From a virus: a DNA stretch of 34,219 bases. The stretch is from IMG/VR virus record IMGVR_UViG_3300048625_000520, positions 1 to 34,219 of that record, one strand, 5' to 3'. Below the pieces are notes generated by a model, which was given only the letters and a program-made list of their open reading frames with translations, did no database searches and was not told the origin of the DNA. Each line of letters opens with the position of its first letter. Position 1 is the first letter of the stretch. Shown here in pieces: positions 7,227 through 16,401 of this stretch. The translations under genes and the position numbers were made by a program.

Positions 7227-7850
7227 ATGGGTCTGTCGCGCCGGGCATATGCGACCCACCGCAAGGATCGCGGGCTGAGCGGCGGCACGGAAGCTGCCGT
7301 TCGAAAGGCGATTGCCGCGGGCCGCATCGATGTGCTGAGCGATGGCACAATCGATCCAACTCGCGCCGATGCGCAATGGGCGGCATCGACCGATAAAAAC
7401 AAGGTGCGTGCCGAGGAAGCTGTCGCGCAAGGCGTTGCCAAGACCCGCGACACGGTGGCCGCGGATGAGCGCAAGCCTGTCACGCAGGCCCATATCCAGG
7501 CGGTGAACGAGGGCGTGGCGGCGGCAGAACGGATGGAGCCATCCGAGGCCGGCGGCATGACCATGGCAAAGGCGGCCGCTGCCGATAAGGCCTATTCGGC
7601 CCAGATTAAGCGCCTGCGGCTCTTGCAGTTGAAAGGCGAGTTGGTCAATCGCAAGCAGGTCGTGGCGCATGTTTTCGATCTAGCGCGCAAAGAGCGCGAT
7701 TCCTGGTTGCAACTTCCGGCGCGAAAGGCCGCAAATATGGCCGCCGAACTTGGGGTTGATGCGCATGTGATGGAGCAAACGCTGGATCGCTATCTGCGCG
7801 ATCATCTGGCGGAATTGGCCGAGATCAAGATTGACCTCAATGCTTCCTGA
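7227..7850 (+). CDS. Terminase small subunit / DNA-packaging protein
   Basis: A 207-residue protein directly upstream of, and overlapping, the large terminase gene. The N-terminus (SRRAYATHRKDRGLSGGTEA, then AVRKAIAAGRI) is an HTH-like segment of the kind used to choose the DNA end. The middle (about 60-125) is Ala/Lys/Glu-rich and likely coiled coil. The C-terminus (LVNRKQVVAHVFDLARKERD, then SWLQLPARKAANMAAEL) resembles the Nu1-like family in alphaproteobacterial phages. It should recognise phage DNA and hand it to TerL. The overlap of 11 nt with TerL fits the usual pairing. Confidence 0.82.
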   Translation: MGLSRRAYATHRKDRGLSGGTEAAVRKAIAAGRIDVLSDGTIDPTRADAQWAASTDKNKVRAEEAVAQGVAKTRDTVAADERKPVTQAHIQAVNEGVAAAERMEPSEAGGMTMAKAAAADKAYSAQIKRLRLLQLKGELVNRKQVVAHVFDLARKERDSWLQLPARKAANMAAELGVDAHVMEQTLDRYLRDHLAELAEIKIDLNAS

Positions 7851-9843
7851 CTACGACGGCGCGGCTGAAATTGTGCAAGCCTGGCGGTCTGGGATGGCGC
7901 CCGACCCTGCCATGACAGTGACGGAATGGGCCGACAAGCATCGGTACCTGTCATCAAAGGGGGCCGCGGAGCCTGGGAAATACCGCTCGGATCGCACGCC
8001 GTTCTTGCGTGCCATCATGGACGCGCTTTCACCCAGCCATCCGGCCCAGAAGATTGTCTTTCCGAAGTCTGCACAGGTCGGTGCGACTGAGGCAGGGATC
8101 AACTGGATCGGCTATGTGATGGACGTCGCACCTGGGCCGTTTCTGGCGGTGCAGGCCAACGAAACCACCGCCAAGCGTTTTTCCAAGCAGCGCATTGACC
8201 CGATGGTCGAGGTGACCCCCACGCTGCAAGAGATCATCTCGCCGGCAAAATCGCGCGACAGTGGCAACACCATGCTCGAGAAGAGTTTCAAGGGCGGGCA
8301 TTTGATTATCGCCGGCGGCAATAGCGCGGCGGGGTTGCGGTCGATGCCGATCCGTTATGTCCACCTCGATGAGGTGGACGCTTACAAGGATGATCTGGAC
8401 GAGGAAGGCGATCCGGTCACGCTGGCAGAGGTTCGCACAAACACATTTGGGCGCCGAAAGAAGATCTTCATCTCGTCGACGCCAACGATCAAAGGCGCGT
8501 CCCGCGTAGAGGCAGAGTTCGAGTTGACGGATCAAAACCGCTACTTTGTCCCCTGCCCGCATTGCCTTGAGCCACAGTGGTTGAAGTTCGAACGGTTAAG
8601 ATGGGACTGGGGCAAGCCGCGCAGTGTGCGATATCTCTGCGAGGCCTGCGATGCGCCAATCGAAGAACGCCACAAGACCTGGATGCTTGATCCCGAAAAC
8701 GGCGCGGAGTGGCGGCCAACGGCGGAGCCCGATGTCATCGCGCGCGCCCATGAGGCGCATGTAATTGGGTTCCATATATCGGGGCTTTATTCCCCTATCG
8801 GCTGGCTCTCCTGGGAGCAGATTGCACGCGACTGGGAGGATGCGCAGGGCAAAGAAGCGCTGCTGAAAGCCTTTAAGAACACCACGCTTGGCGAAAGCTG
8901 GGAGGAAAAGGGGGAGGCCCCGGACTGGGAAAAACTCTATGAGCGGCGCGAACAATGGCCGCTTGGCCGGGTGCCCCGCGGTGGATTGATTTTAACCATG
9001 GGTGTCGATGTGCAACGCGGGCCGGCCGGCAATGGCTGGCTCGACTGCCATGTCTGGGCTTGGGGCAGAAACGGCGAGAGCTGGTTGGTGGATCACCAGC
9101 ACATCCCTGGCGATGTCGCCCAGCCCGGAATCTGGGACCAATTGACCAAGCTTTGTGATGCAACCTGGTCGACGGCCGACGGCATTGCCATGACGCTGGC
9201 GCGGGTTGGCATTGATACCGGTGACGGAATGACCACGGATTCCGTCTATGCCTGGTGCCGCCGGATGGGGCGCGGTCAGGTTGTGGCGCTCAAGGGCCGG
9301 GGCGGATTGTCGACGGTTTCACCGGTGGATGGGCCGAGTTTTGTCGATGTCTCCGAAGGGGGGCAGAAAATCCGGCGCGGCGTGGCGCTGTGGAATGTCT
9401 CGGTGTCGGTCTTCAAGCTGGAAACCTATCGGTTTTTGCGCCTGCCTGTGCCCACCGACGAGGACCGCACCATCGGGCGCGGCTGGCCCACGGGCTTCAT
9501 TCATATCGGCCAAGGCGCCACGGCCGAGTGGTTCAAGCAGTTCACCTCCGAACAGTTGGTGACCCGCAAGAACAAGCGCACCGGCTTTTCGAAGGCCGAA
9601 TGGGTGAAATCGCGCGATCGCAACGAGGCGCTGGATTGTCGCGTCTATGCCCGCGCGGTGGCGTGGCTGATGGGCGTGGATCGCTGGGACGACACGCGCT
9701 GGGATGAATTGGAAGCGCAGGTCAGCCCGACGCTGGAAGCACCAGCCCCGGCGGGGGATCCCAGCCGGCGTGCAAAGCCACAAGGCCGCAAGCGCAGTTC
9801 AGATTGGATAAGCGGCGGTGAAAAGAGAGGAAATTGGTTCTGA
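7840..9843 (+). CDS. Terminase large subunit, GpA family
   Basis: A 667-residue protein, about the length of lambda gpA. The N-terminal ATPase has a Walker A-like motif FPKSAQVGATEAG (K76 to T83) and Walker B RYVHLDEVD (about 172-180), followed by the coupling motif FISSTPTIKGAS. A CPHC...CEAC pair (about 240-275) could bind zinc, as in GpA relatives. The C-terminal nuclease domain begins about 388 (LTMGVDVQRG...LDCHVWAWG) with acidic residues for two-metal cleavage. It pumps DNA into the prohead and cuts the packaged DNA. Start: ATG 7840, with a TTG at 7831 as alternative. The stop overlaps the next ATG (TGATG). Confidence 0.96.
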   Translation: MLPDYDGAAEIVQAWRSGMAPDPAMTVTEWADKHRYLSSKGAAEPGKYRSDRTPFLRAIMDALSPSHPAQKIVFPKSAQVGATEAGINWIGYVMDVAPGPFLAVQANETTAKRFSKQRIDPMVEVTPTLQEIISPAKSRDSGNTMLEKSFKGGHLIIAGGNSAAGLRSMPIRYVHLDEVDAYKDDLDEEGDPVTLAEVRTNTFGRRKKIFISSTPTIKGASRVEAEFELTDQNRYFVPCPHCLEPQWLKFERLRWDWGKPRSVRYLCEACDAPIEERHKTWMLDPENGAEWRPTAEPDVIARAHEAHVIGFHISGLYSPIGWLSWEQIARDWEDAQGKEALLKAFKNTTLGESWEEKGEAPDWEKLYERREQWPLGRVPRGGLILTMGVDVQRGPAGNGWLDCHVWAWGRNGESWLVDHQHIPGDVAQPGIWDQLTKLCDATWSTADGIAMTLARVGIDTGDGMTTDSVYAWCRRMGRGQVVALKGRGGLSTVSPVDGPSFVDVSEGGQKIRRGVALWNVSVSVFKLETYRFLRLPVPTDEDRTIGRGWPTGFIHIGQGATAEWFKQFTSEQLVTRKNKRTGFSKAEWVKSRDRNEALDCRVYARAVAWLMGVDRWDDTRWDELEAQVSPTLEAPAPAGDPSRRAKPQGRKRSSDWISGGEKRGNWF

Positions 9844-10049
9844 TGGCTGGATTTACGCAAGGGCAGCTCGACGCAATCAAGCGGGCCTATGCCTCGGGCG
9901 TGACCCGGGTCAGCTATAATGGTGCCAATACCGAATACCGCTCTCTTGCAGAAATGCGCCAGATCATCGCCACGATTGAGGCAGATCTCGCGGTCCAGAC
10001 GGGGCGCAAACGTCCCATAGCCGGCTATGCCGGTTTTCGGAGGTCGTAA
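9843..10049 (+). CDS. gpW-like head-tail joining protein
   Basis: A 68-residue protein of gpW size and position, between terminase and portal. The pattern MAGFTQGQLDAIKRAYASGV, then TRVSYNGANTEYRSLAEMRQ fits the gpW fold: helix, beta hairpin containing YNG, helix. It plugs the portal and completes the head before tail joining. Overlaps of one base on both sides (TGATG with TerL, TAATG with the portal gene) show tight translational coupling. Confidence 0.88.
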   Translation: MAGFTQGQLDAIKRAYASGVTRVSYNGANTEYRSLAEMRQIIATIEADLAVQTGRKRPIAGYAGFRRS

Positions 10050-11572
10050 TGTCAAATCGGATCCCTTCTCCCATCCGTTTTGGCCTCATCGACCGGGCCG
10101 TCGCAGCGCTCTCGCCTGAGGCCGCGCTGCGACGGCTGAACGCCAAGGAGGCTATTTTACGCAAGCGGGGCTATAGCGCTGCCACGAAGGGGCGCGGAAC
10201 GGAAGGCTGGCGCAGCTCTGGCAATTCTGCGGACAAAGAAATCGCCGCCGCGGGGCCTATATTGCGCGACCGGATGCGTGATTTGGTGCGCAACAATCCG
10301 ATGGCAGGCCAATCGGTGCAGGTCTTGGTCAACAATATCGTGGGCCCCGGCATTCGCCCGCGCGCGGCGACGCCGGATGCTGAGCTCAACGCCCGCATTG
10401 ACGCGCTTTGGAACACCTGGTCGCGGGTGTGCGATCGGCACGGGCATACGGATTTTCACGGACTTTTGGCGCTGGCGGTGCGCGAAATGATCGAGGGTGG
10501 CGAGGTTTTTGCCGTGGCGCGCCCGACGTCGATGCGTCAGGCAAGCGTCGTGCCGCTGCAGATCGAGTTGCGGGAAGCCGATCATCTCGATGCCAGTCGG
10601 ATGGATCATCGCGAAAACGGCGTGCGCATTGACCAAGGGATCGAATATGACCGCAACGGTCGCAGGCTGGCCTATTGGATGTTTGACGATCATCCTGGCG
10701 GCACGAGTTCGGTTTTCGGCAGCAGGTTTGTGTCGAGCCGACTGCCGGCAGAGCGGGTGGCGCATCTCTTCGAGCGTCAGCGTTTGCAATCGCGCGGTGT
10801 GCCTTGGGGGGCACCTGCCATGCGCCACATCCGCGACCTCGATGATTGGCAGCACGCCGAATTGGTGCGCAAGAAAACCGAGGCTTGTCTGGTCGGCATT
10901 GTCTTTGGGGCCGAGGAAGTCGACCAAGGCATCGCCCCTGCGGTCGAGGATGCGGATGGCAATCGCATTGAGCAGTTTGAGCCGGGCCTAATCGCCTATG
11001 CCCGCAATGGCAAAACCATTGAATTCAACAATCCCTCACATGCCGGCGGCATCAGCGAGTGGTTGCGCGCGCAGCAACATATGATCGCTGCGGGGTTCCG
11101 GGTGCCTTATGCGTTGATGACCGGCGATCTTAGCCAGGCCAATTTCTCATCCTCGCGGGTTGGACTGAATGAGTTTCGCCGCATGGTCGAACAGCTCCAA
11201 TGGCAGACGGTCATTCCGATGCTTTGCGAGCCGATTTGGGCCTGGTTTATCGCCTATGCCCAAGACGCCGGACTTTTGCCACGCGGAGAGACAATTGCGG
11301 CCGAATGGGCCCCACCCAAGTTTGAAAGCGTCAATCCGCTGCAAGATGTTCAGGCTGATCTGTTGGAAGTGCGCTCTGGTTTTAGCACCTTGGCGCAGCA
11401 GATCGCGCGCCGCGGTTATGACCCGGACGAGGTGCTGCAAGAGGCGGCCGCGTTCAACGAAAAACTCGATGCGCTCGGGCTCGTCTTTGATGCCGACCCG
11501 CGCAAAGTGACCAAGTCAGGCCTTGCGCAATCGTCTGACCCAAACAGCACGCAGCCCTCCGAGCAAGGCTGA
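10049..11572 (+). CDS. Portal protein, lambda gpB family
   Basis: A 507-residue protein of the lambda-type portal family (typically about 500-530 residues). Features include IAAAGPILRDRMRDLVRNNP near residue 65 and the family block AGQSVQVLVNNIVGPGIRP, then DFHGLLALAVREMIEGGEVF near 140, and FRVPYALMTGDLSQANFSS with SRVGLNEFRR near 355-375. It forms the dodecameric ring at one vertex through which DNA enters and to which the tail attaches. The gene overlaps gpW (TAATG) and is followed after 10 nt by the capsid gene. Confidence 0.96.
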   Translation: MSNRIPSPIRFGLIDRAVAALSPEAALRRLNAKEAILRKRGYSAATKGRGTEGWRSSGNSADKEIAAAGPILRDRMRDLVRNNPMAGQSVQVLVNNIVGPGIRPRAATPDAELNARIDALWNTWSRVCDRHGHTDFHGLLALAVREMIEGGEVFAVARPTSMRQASVVPLQIELREADHLDASRMDHRENGVRIDQGIEYDRNGRRLAYWMFDDHPGGTSSVFGSRFVSSRLPAERVAHLFERQRLQSRGVPWGAPAMRHIRDLDDWQHAELVRKKTEACLVGIVFGAEEVDQGIAPAVEDADGNRIEQFEPGLIAYARNGKTIEFNNPSHAGGISEWLRAQQHMIAAGFRVPYALMTGDLSQANFSSSRVGLNEFRRMVEQLQWQTVIPMLCEPIWAWFIAYAQDAGLLPRGETIAAEWAPPKFESVNPLQDVQADLLEVRSGFSTLAQQIARRGYDPDEVLQEAAAFNEKLDALGLVFDADPRKVTKSGLAQSSDPNSTQPSEQG

Positions 11573-11582
11573 GGAGACGATC

Positions 11583-13640
11583 ATGCCACAGGATATATTG
11601 AACCTGCCCCTCATCGGGCGGGATGCGGTCGTGCGCGCCGACACCATCGACGAGGCCGCGCGCACGATCGACATCATCTGGACCACAGGCGCGACGGTTC
11701 AACGCGCGCGCTGGGAAGGATGGGACACCCGGATCGAATACGACGAAGAGCTCGCGGTGAATGCGCAGGCAATTCGGCTGGGCCGTTTGAACGATGGCGC
11801 GCCGTTTTTGGATAGCCATGCCACTTGGGGCGGCGTGAGGACGGTTCTGGGATCGGTCGTGCCCGGATCCGTGCGCATCGAAAACGGCCAAGGAACAGCC
11901 AAAATCAGGCTCACGAGTGCGCCAGATGCGGCCCCGGCCATTCACCGCATCCTTGAGCGCACGATCAACAAGGTCTCAGTCGGCTACAGGGTTCATCGCT
12001 ACGAGATCACCAAGCCTGAGAAAGTCGGCCAGCGTGAACAATGGCGCGCCGTCGATTGGGAACCGTTTGAGATTTCCGCGGTCGCAATGCCCGCTGATCC
12101 CGGTGCCAGCATCCGGTCAGAGAACTCTGATCCAGTGCAGCGCACCCCTTGCGTCCTTGTAAGGCGCGACACCCCTGCCGCGGTGGCGGCTTCTGATGAG
12201 GAGGCAAACATGCCTGATAAAGACCAAAATGCGGCCGGTGGTGACAAAACGGCTGCGCGCCACGATGCGCCCCCGCAAGCCCGCGCATCCAACCCCACCC
12301 AGGCGCCTTCCCCCACGCAAGCGCCAAGCGTCGACGCGGAGGCTATTCGCGCCGATGAACGCGCACGCGCCGCAGAAATTGGCGCGCTTTGCGCGCGGCA
12401 TGGGCTTGAGGCGGGGTTTCGCGATCATTTGATCCGGGACGGCGTTTCGCTTGACGAAGCGCGCGCGCAGATCCTTGATAAGTTGGTAGCCACCGATCCG
12501 GCTGGACGCACCGCGGAACCTGCACCTGCCCAGGCCCGCAGCGGTGATGGGCGCGACGACCAATACCGCGATGCCATGACGACGGCGCTGATGCACCGTC
12601 ATAATCCCGCGGCACATCCGTTGAGTGCCGATGCGCGCGACTTCCGTGGGTTGAGCCTGCTGGAGATGGCGCGGCAAGCCCTGGAGCGCGGCGGGGTCTC
12701 GACGCGGGGCATGTCGAAGATGGAGCTGGCAGGTGCCGCGTTTCAGGTGCGCGCGGGCTATCATTCGACCTCTGACTTTCCGGCCATTCTGGCAAATGTT
12801 GCGGGCAAAACCCTACGCGCGAGCTACGACAGCACCCCGCGGACCTTTGGCACCTGGGCGCGGCGCGCGACGATCACGGATTTCAAGCCGGTGCAGCGCA
12901 CTCAGCTTGGCGGCGCACCTGACCTTGAAAAAGTGCTTGAGTCGGGTGAGTTCCAATATGGCACGATCGGCGAGGCCAAGGAGGTCTATGCGCTGGCCAC
13001 CTATGGCCGCATCATCGGCATCACCCGGCAGACCCTGATCAATGACGATCTTGATGCGTTCACGCGCATCCCGGCCGCCTTCGGCGCATCGGCGGCCGAT
13101 CTGGAGAGCGATATCTGCTACGCAATTTTGATGCAAAATCCGGTGATGGCGGACGGAAAGGCGCTGTTTCACGCCGATCATGGCAACCTTGGCACCGCGG
13201 CGGTGATTGGGGAAGCATCGCTGTCAGAGGCCTATCGCAAATTCGCCCTGCAAACCGGCATCGAGGGACGCAAGATCAGCATCTTGCCGCAATACATCAT
13301 TGTTCCACCGGGTCAGCGCTCCGTTGAAGCCCGCAAACAAATCACCGCCACCACTCCGGTCAGCACCGCAGATGTGAACCCCTACGCAGGCCGCATGCAG
13401 GTGATTGAAGAGCCCCGCCTTATCCCCGCCTCGGGACAAGATCCGTGGTTTCTTGCCGCCGACCCTGCGCGGATCGACACGCTGGAATACGCCTATCTTG
13501 ACGGGCAGGAAGGCGTTTTCACCGAAACGCGCATGGGTTTCGAAGTCGACGGTATGGAAATCAAGGCGCGGCACGACTTTGCCGCCAAGGCGATCGACTG
13601 GCGCGGCATGTACAAAAATGCCGGCGCCGCCGCGGCGTGA
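11583..13640 (+). CDS. Prohead protease-major capsid protein fusion
   Basis: A 685-residue polyprotein. Residues 1-180 are an HK97-type (U35/S78) prohead protease: FLDSHATWG with candidate catalytic His79, NKVSVGYRVHRYEI with Ser132, and the characteristic EISAVAMPADPGA at 163-175. Residues about 185-330 are Ala/Gln/Pro-rich and then charged and helical (AEAIRADERARAAEIGALC), fitting a scaffolding or delta domain. From about 370 the major capsid domain follows (SDFPAILANVAGKTLRASYD, FKPVQRTQLGGAPDLEKV, then EYAYLDGQEG near the end). The protease would free itself and the capsid protein during maturation. The start at 11583 follows a GAGGAG site; no separate capsid gene exists. Confidence 0.93.
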   Translation: MPQDILNLPLIGRDAVVRADTIDEAARTIDIIWTTGATVQRARWEGWDTRIEYDEELAVNAQAIRLGRLNDGAPFLDSHATWGGVRTVLGSVVPGSVRIENGQGTAKIRLTSAPDAAPAIHRILERTINKVSVGYRVHRYEITKPEKVGQREQWRAVDWEPFEISAVAMPADPGASIRSENSDPVQRTPCVLVRRDTPAAVAASDEEANMPDKDQNAAGGDKTAARHDAPPQARASNPTQAPSPTQAPSVDAEAIRADERARAAEIGALCARHGLEAGFRDHLIRDGVSLDEARAQILDKLVATDPAGRTAEPAPAQARSGDGRDDQYRDAMTTALMHRHNPAAHPLSADARDFRGLSLLEMARQALERGGVSTRGMSKMELAGAAFQVRAGYHSTSDFPAILANVAGKTLRASYDSTPRTFGTWARRATITDFKPVQRTQLGGAPDLEKVLESGEFQYGTIGEAKEVYALATYGRIIGITRQTLINDDLDAFTRIPAAFGASAADLESDICYAILMQNPVMADGKALFHADHGNLGTAAVIGEASLSEAYRKFALQTGIEGRKISILPQYIIVPPGQRSVEARKQITATTPVSTADVNPYAGRMQVIEEPRLIPASGQDPWFLAADPARIDTLEYAYLDGQEGVFTETRMGFEVDGMEIKARHDFAAKAIDWRGMYKNAGAAAA

Positions 13641-13705
13641 TCCTGACCTAACGCCGGGCTCAGGAATAAGCCCAGCCTTCCTTCACCTTTAGCGGGAGAG
13701 ACCCC

Positions 13706-14068
13706 ATGAAAAACTTCATCTCGGCCGGCAACACGCTGACCATCACTGCCGGTGCGGACTTCCCCTCTGGATCGGTCGTCGTCGTGGGCGCAGCCATTGG
13801 CATCGCTACCGCGGATATCGCAAGCGGCGCAGAGGGAACCCTCCTCTTGGAGGGGGTCTTTGATATTCCAAAGGCGCCCAGCCAGGCTTGGACGGTTGGG
13901 TCTGCCGTTTACTGGGATGGCACCCAGGCGCGAGCAACAACCCAGGCCGAGGATAATGCACTTCTTGGCATTGCAGTTCAGGCGGTTGGCAGCGGCGCCG
14001 GCGAAACCTCGGGCCGTGTGCGCCTGAATGACTGTTTCGGCGTACCTGTCATCAACGCGGCCCCCTAA
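13706..14068 (+). CDS. DUF2190 capsid decoration protein
   Basis: A 120-residue protein, almost all beta-strand and Gly/Ala/Thr-rich, typical of the DUF2190 family encoded after phage capsid genes. Visible features are NTLTITAGADFPSGSVVVVG, then EGTLLLEGVFDIPKAPSQ and VYWDGTQARATTQAED. Members are thought to be capsid cement proteins that bind the outer shell and stabilise it against DNA pressure. A GGGAGAG ribosome-binding site precedes the ATG, as expected for an abundant product. The 65-bp gap upstream has only a weak 5-bp hairpin. Confidence 0.87.
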   Translation: MKNFISAGNTLTITAGADFPSGSVVVVGAAIGIATADIASGAEGTLLLEGVFDIPKAPSQAWTVGSAVYWDGTQARATTQAEDNALLGIAVQAVGSGAGETSGRVRLNDCFGVPVINAAP

Positions 14069-14070
14069 CA

Positions 14071-14382
14071 ATGAACGTCTTTGCCGCGGCACTTGATGCG
14101 ATTTTCGACGACCCCAATATGGCCTTGGACGGCTGGCATCGCGACGGTGACGGCAACTTTACCCGTGTTCGGGTCATCCTGAGAAACCCCGACGAGGTCG
14201 GCATCTTCAATGATGGCCGTTTTGTCACGGATACGACCATCCTTGAGATGCGGCTTTCTGAAATCCAAAACCTGGCCCCTGGTGATACCGTCCACATCGA
14301 TGGTGACATCTATGAAATTCGCTCTGAGCCGCGGCGCGACGCCCAGCGAATGATTTTGCGCTGCGAGGCGCGGTTGCGATGA
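14071..14382 (+). CDS. Head-tail joining protein (gpFII-like)
   Basis: A 103-residue beta-rich protein in the position of lambda gpFII, just after the decoration gene. The segment TTILEMRLSEIQNLAPGDTV, then HIDGDIYEIRSEPRRD is typical of head-tail joining proteins, in which a small barrel docks on the connector. It should form the ring that attaches the tail to the filled head. It starts 2 nt after the upstream stop and overlaps the next gene (ATGA). Confidence 0.75.
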   Translation: MNVFAAALDAIFDDPNMALDGWHRDGDGNFTRVRVILRNPDEVGIFNDGRFVTDTTILEMRLSEIQNLAPGDTVHIDGDIYEIRSEPRRDAQRMILRCEARLR

Positions 14383-14999
14383 GGATCGATGTGGCGGTGG
14401 CGGGCGATGTGCTTGCCCAGATGCATGAAGAGGTGCTCGCCGGCGAAAAAGCTGTGTCGCAGTCGATGGCATCGGCGGCGACAGGCCTCAAGACCGACTG
14501 GCGGCTGCAAATCCTCGGCGCGGGGCTTGGCCCAAAGATGGCGCGCACCATCCAATCACGCAAATACCCGGTCGCGAAAGACTCCTTGAATGCCGCGGCA
14601 CTGGTCTGGGCCAATGCTCCCGAACCGATCAGCGCTTTCGACAGTGGGGTGCTGATCAAATCGCAAAACGGCTTTTACTTGGCAATCCCGACAGAGGCTG
14701 CCGGAAGTCAGGGCATAGGGCGCAAGCGCATCACCCCACGCGGCTGGGAGCAACGCACCGGCCTGCGTCTGCAGTTCATCTACCGCCGGCGCGGCCCAAG
14801 TTTCCTGGTGGCCGAGGCCCGGCTGAACACCAAGGGGCGCGCCGTAGCCTCCAGAGCAAAAACCGGTCGTGGGATCGCAACGGTGCCCATTTTCCTGCTG
14901 GTGGCACAGGTGTCACTGAAAAACCGTCTTGATCTGGCGCGCGACGCCGAGGTCTGGGCTGGTCGGGTGCAAGGCCTGATTGTGTCAAACTGGCGCTGA
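14379..14999 (+). CDS. DUF6441-type tail completion protein
   Basis: A 206-residue basic protein in the position of lambda gpZ. It shows ASAATGLKTDWRLQILGAGL, then ARTIQSRKYP and the pattern ALVWANAPEPISAFDSG, followed by GFYLAIPTEAAG and a FLVAEARLN strand. This series is what I associate with DUF6441, a minor tail/tail completion family of alphaproteobacterial phages. It probably finishes the head-proximal end of the tail. It is coupled to the head-tail joining gene by an ATGA overlap. Confidence 0.7.
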   Translation: MRIDVAVAGDVLAQMHEEVLAGEKAVSQSMASAATGLKTDWRLQILGAGLGPKMARTIQSRKYPVAKDSLNAAALVWANAPEPISAFDSGVLIKSQNGFYLAIPTEAAGSQGIGRKRITPRGWEQRTGLRLQFIYRRRGPSFLVAEARLNTKGRAVASRAKTGRGIATVPIFLLVAQVSLKNRLDLARDAEVWAGRVQGLIVSNWR

Positions 15000-15007
15000 G
15001 GGCGATC

Positions 15008-15442
15008 ATGACAAGCAAAAGCGAAACCGTGCTGCTGGCACTCTTTGCGGCCCTTGAAGCCGCGCGGCCAGAAAACGCCCGCGTGCTGCGCAACGAGACG
15101 TTGCCCGAGCGTATTGCGCAAGGAGGCCTAATCATTTTGCGCGATGGTGCCCCGGGTGAACCCGAGGTGCTGCTCTCGCCGCCGAGTTACCATTTTGAGC
15201 ATCGGGCCGAGATCGACATTGTTGTCGATCGCCCTCCGGTGTCACGCGATGCAGCCTTCGACGCGCTGAAGACGGCTGTGGGGGCTGCAATTGCGGCAGA
15301 CAGAACACTGGGCGGGCTTTGCGATTACGTTTTGGGTGAGGCGCCTGCCCCGCTCTTGGTGCCCATTGATGGCGCCGAAAGTTTGAAAGCCGCCACCTTG
15401 CCGGTGGTGCTGATCTACGGGTCCTCCGACCCGCTGCTTTGA
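15008..15442 (+). CDS. Tail terminator-like protein (gpU position)
   Basis: A 144-residue alpha/beta protein in the gpU position, between the tail completion and tail tube genes. It begins with a helix (SETVLLALFAALEAAR), then strands (LIILRDGAPGEPEVLLSPPS) and the YHFEHRAEIDIVVDR segment, which is common in phage minor tail proteins of this class. Tail terminators form a hexameric ring that stops tube growth. The assignment rests mainly on size, predicted fold and gene order. Confidence 0.65.
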   Translation: MTSKSETVLLALFAALEAARPENARVLRNETLPERIAQGGLIILRDGAPGEPEVLLSPPSYHFEHRAEIDIVVDRPPVSRDAAFDALKTAVGAAIAADRTLGGLCDYVLGEAPAPLLVPIDGAESLKAATLPVVLIYGSSDPLL

Positions 15443-15460
15443 TGGAAAGGATCGACGAAC

Positions 15461-16399
15461 ATGGCACGCGCACAAGGCGCGCGGGCGCAACTGGCGCTCG
15501 CCTTTGAGACCACATACGGCATCGCCCCAGCGGCGGGCTATCATAAGATGCCCTTTGCCACCTCTTCGCTTGGGGCTGAACAGCCGCTTTTGAACTCTGA
15601 ATTGCTGGGCTATGGCCGCGATCCGCTGGCCCCGATCAAAGACGCACTGACTGCAGACGGCGATGTTGTGGTTCCGATTGATGCCCAGGCGTTTGGCTAT
15701 TGGCTCAAGGGCGCATTTGGCGAACCAATCTCAACCGGCAGCGGCCCCTACACCCATGAATTCCGATCGGGAGGGTGGACCTTGCCCAGCCTTGCCGTCG
15801 AGGTAGGCATGCCGGAATTGCCACGCTTTGCGATGTATACGGGCTGCGTCGTCGATAAGTTTTCCTTCAGCATGCAGCGCTCTGGCTTGCTGACTGCGAC
15901 GATCAGCATGATCGCCCAAGGTGAAACGCCCGCCAGCGTTACGGCCGCCGGCACGCCCAGCGTCATGGAATTGCTGCGTTTTGGCCATTTCAACGGCGCA
16001 ATCAAGCGCGATGGCGCCGCCCTGGCAAACATCGTCTCAAGCCAGATCACTTATTCAAACACGCTGGACCGGGTGGAAACGATCCGTAGTGATGGCAAGA
16101 TCGACGGCGTCGATCCTGGCATGGCGGCATTGACCGGCAATATCGAGGTGCGCTTTGCCGACACCACGCTGATGAGCCAGGCGATCAACGGGGCGGCCTG
16201 CGCCGTGGAGTTTTCCTATGCTCTTGCTTCGGGGCAAAGCCTCACGATCACGGCGCATTCGGTTTATCTTCCGCGCCCGCGCATTGAAATCGCGGGGCCC
16301 CAGGGCGTGCAGGCAACTTTTGATTGGCAAGCAGCCAAGGACGCAACGCTTGGCCGGATGTGCACGGTCGAGTTGATCAATGATGTGGCGGGATATTGA
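15461..16399 (+). CDS. Major tail tube protein
   Basis: A 312-residue protein of the tail tube type used by lambda-like phages of alphaproteobacteria. It has the start ARAQGARAQLALAFETTYGI, then a conserved-looking GYGRDPLAPIKDALTADGDV, a WLKGAFGEP strand, and a C-terminal HSVYLPRPRIEIAGPQGVQA followed by DWQAAKD. These tubes stack as hexamers around the tape measure to make the flexible tail. An AAGGA ribosome-binding site precedes the ATG, in keeping with high expression. Its stop lies 2 nt before the tail chaperone start. Confidence 0.85.
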   Translation: MARAQGARAQLALAFETTYGIAPAAGYHKMPFATSSLGAEQPLLNSELLGYGRDPLAPIKDALTADGDVVVPIDAQAFGYWLKGAFGEPISTGSGPYTHEFRSGGWTLPSLAVEVGMPELPRFAMYTGCVVDKFSFSMQRSGLLTATISMIAQGETPASVTAAGTPSVMELLRFGHFNGAIKRDGAALANIVSSQITYSNTLDRVETIRSDGKIDGVDPGMAALTGNIEVRFADTTLMSQAINGAACAVEFSYALASGQSLTITAHSVYLPRPRIEIAGPQGVQATFDWQAAKDATLGRMCTVELINDVAGY

Positions 16400-16401
16400 C
16401 C

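Noticed and set aside
10157-10927. Leftward 256-codon frame opposite the portal gene
   Set aside because: A shadow of the portal gene; His/Arg/Pro-rich and without a domain.
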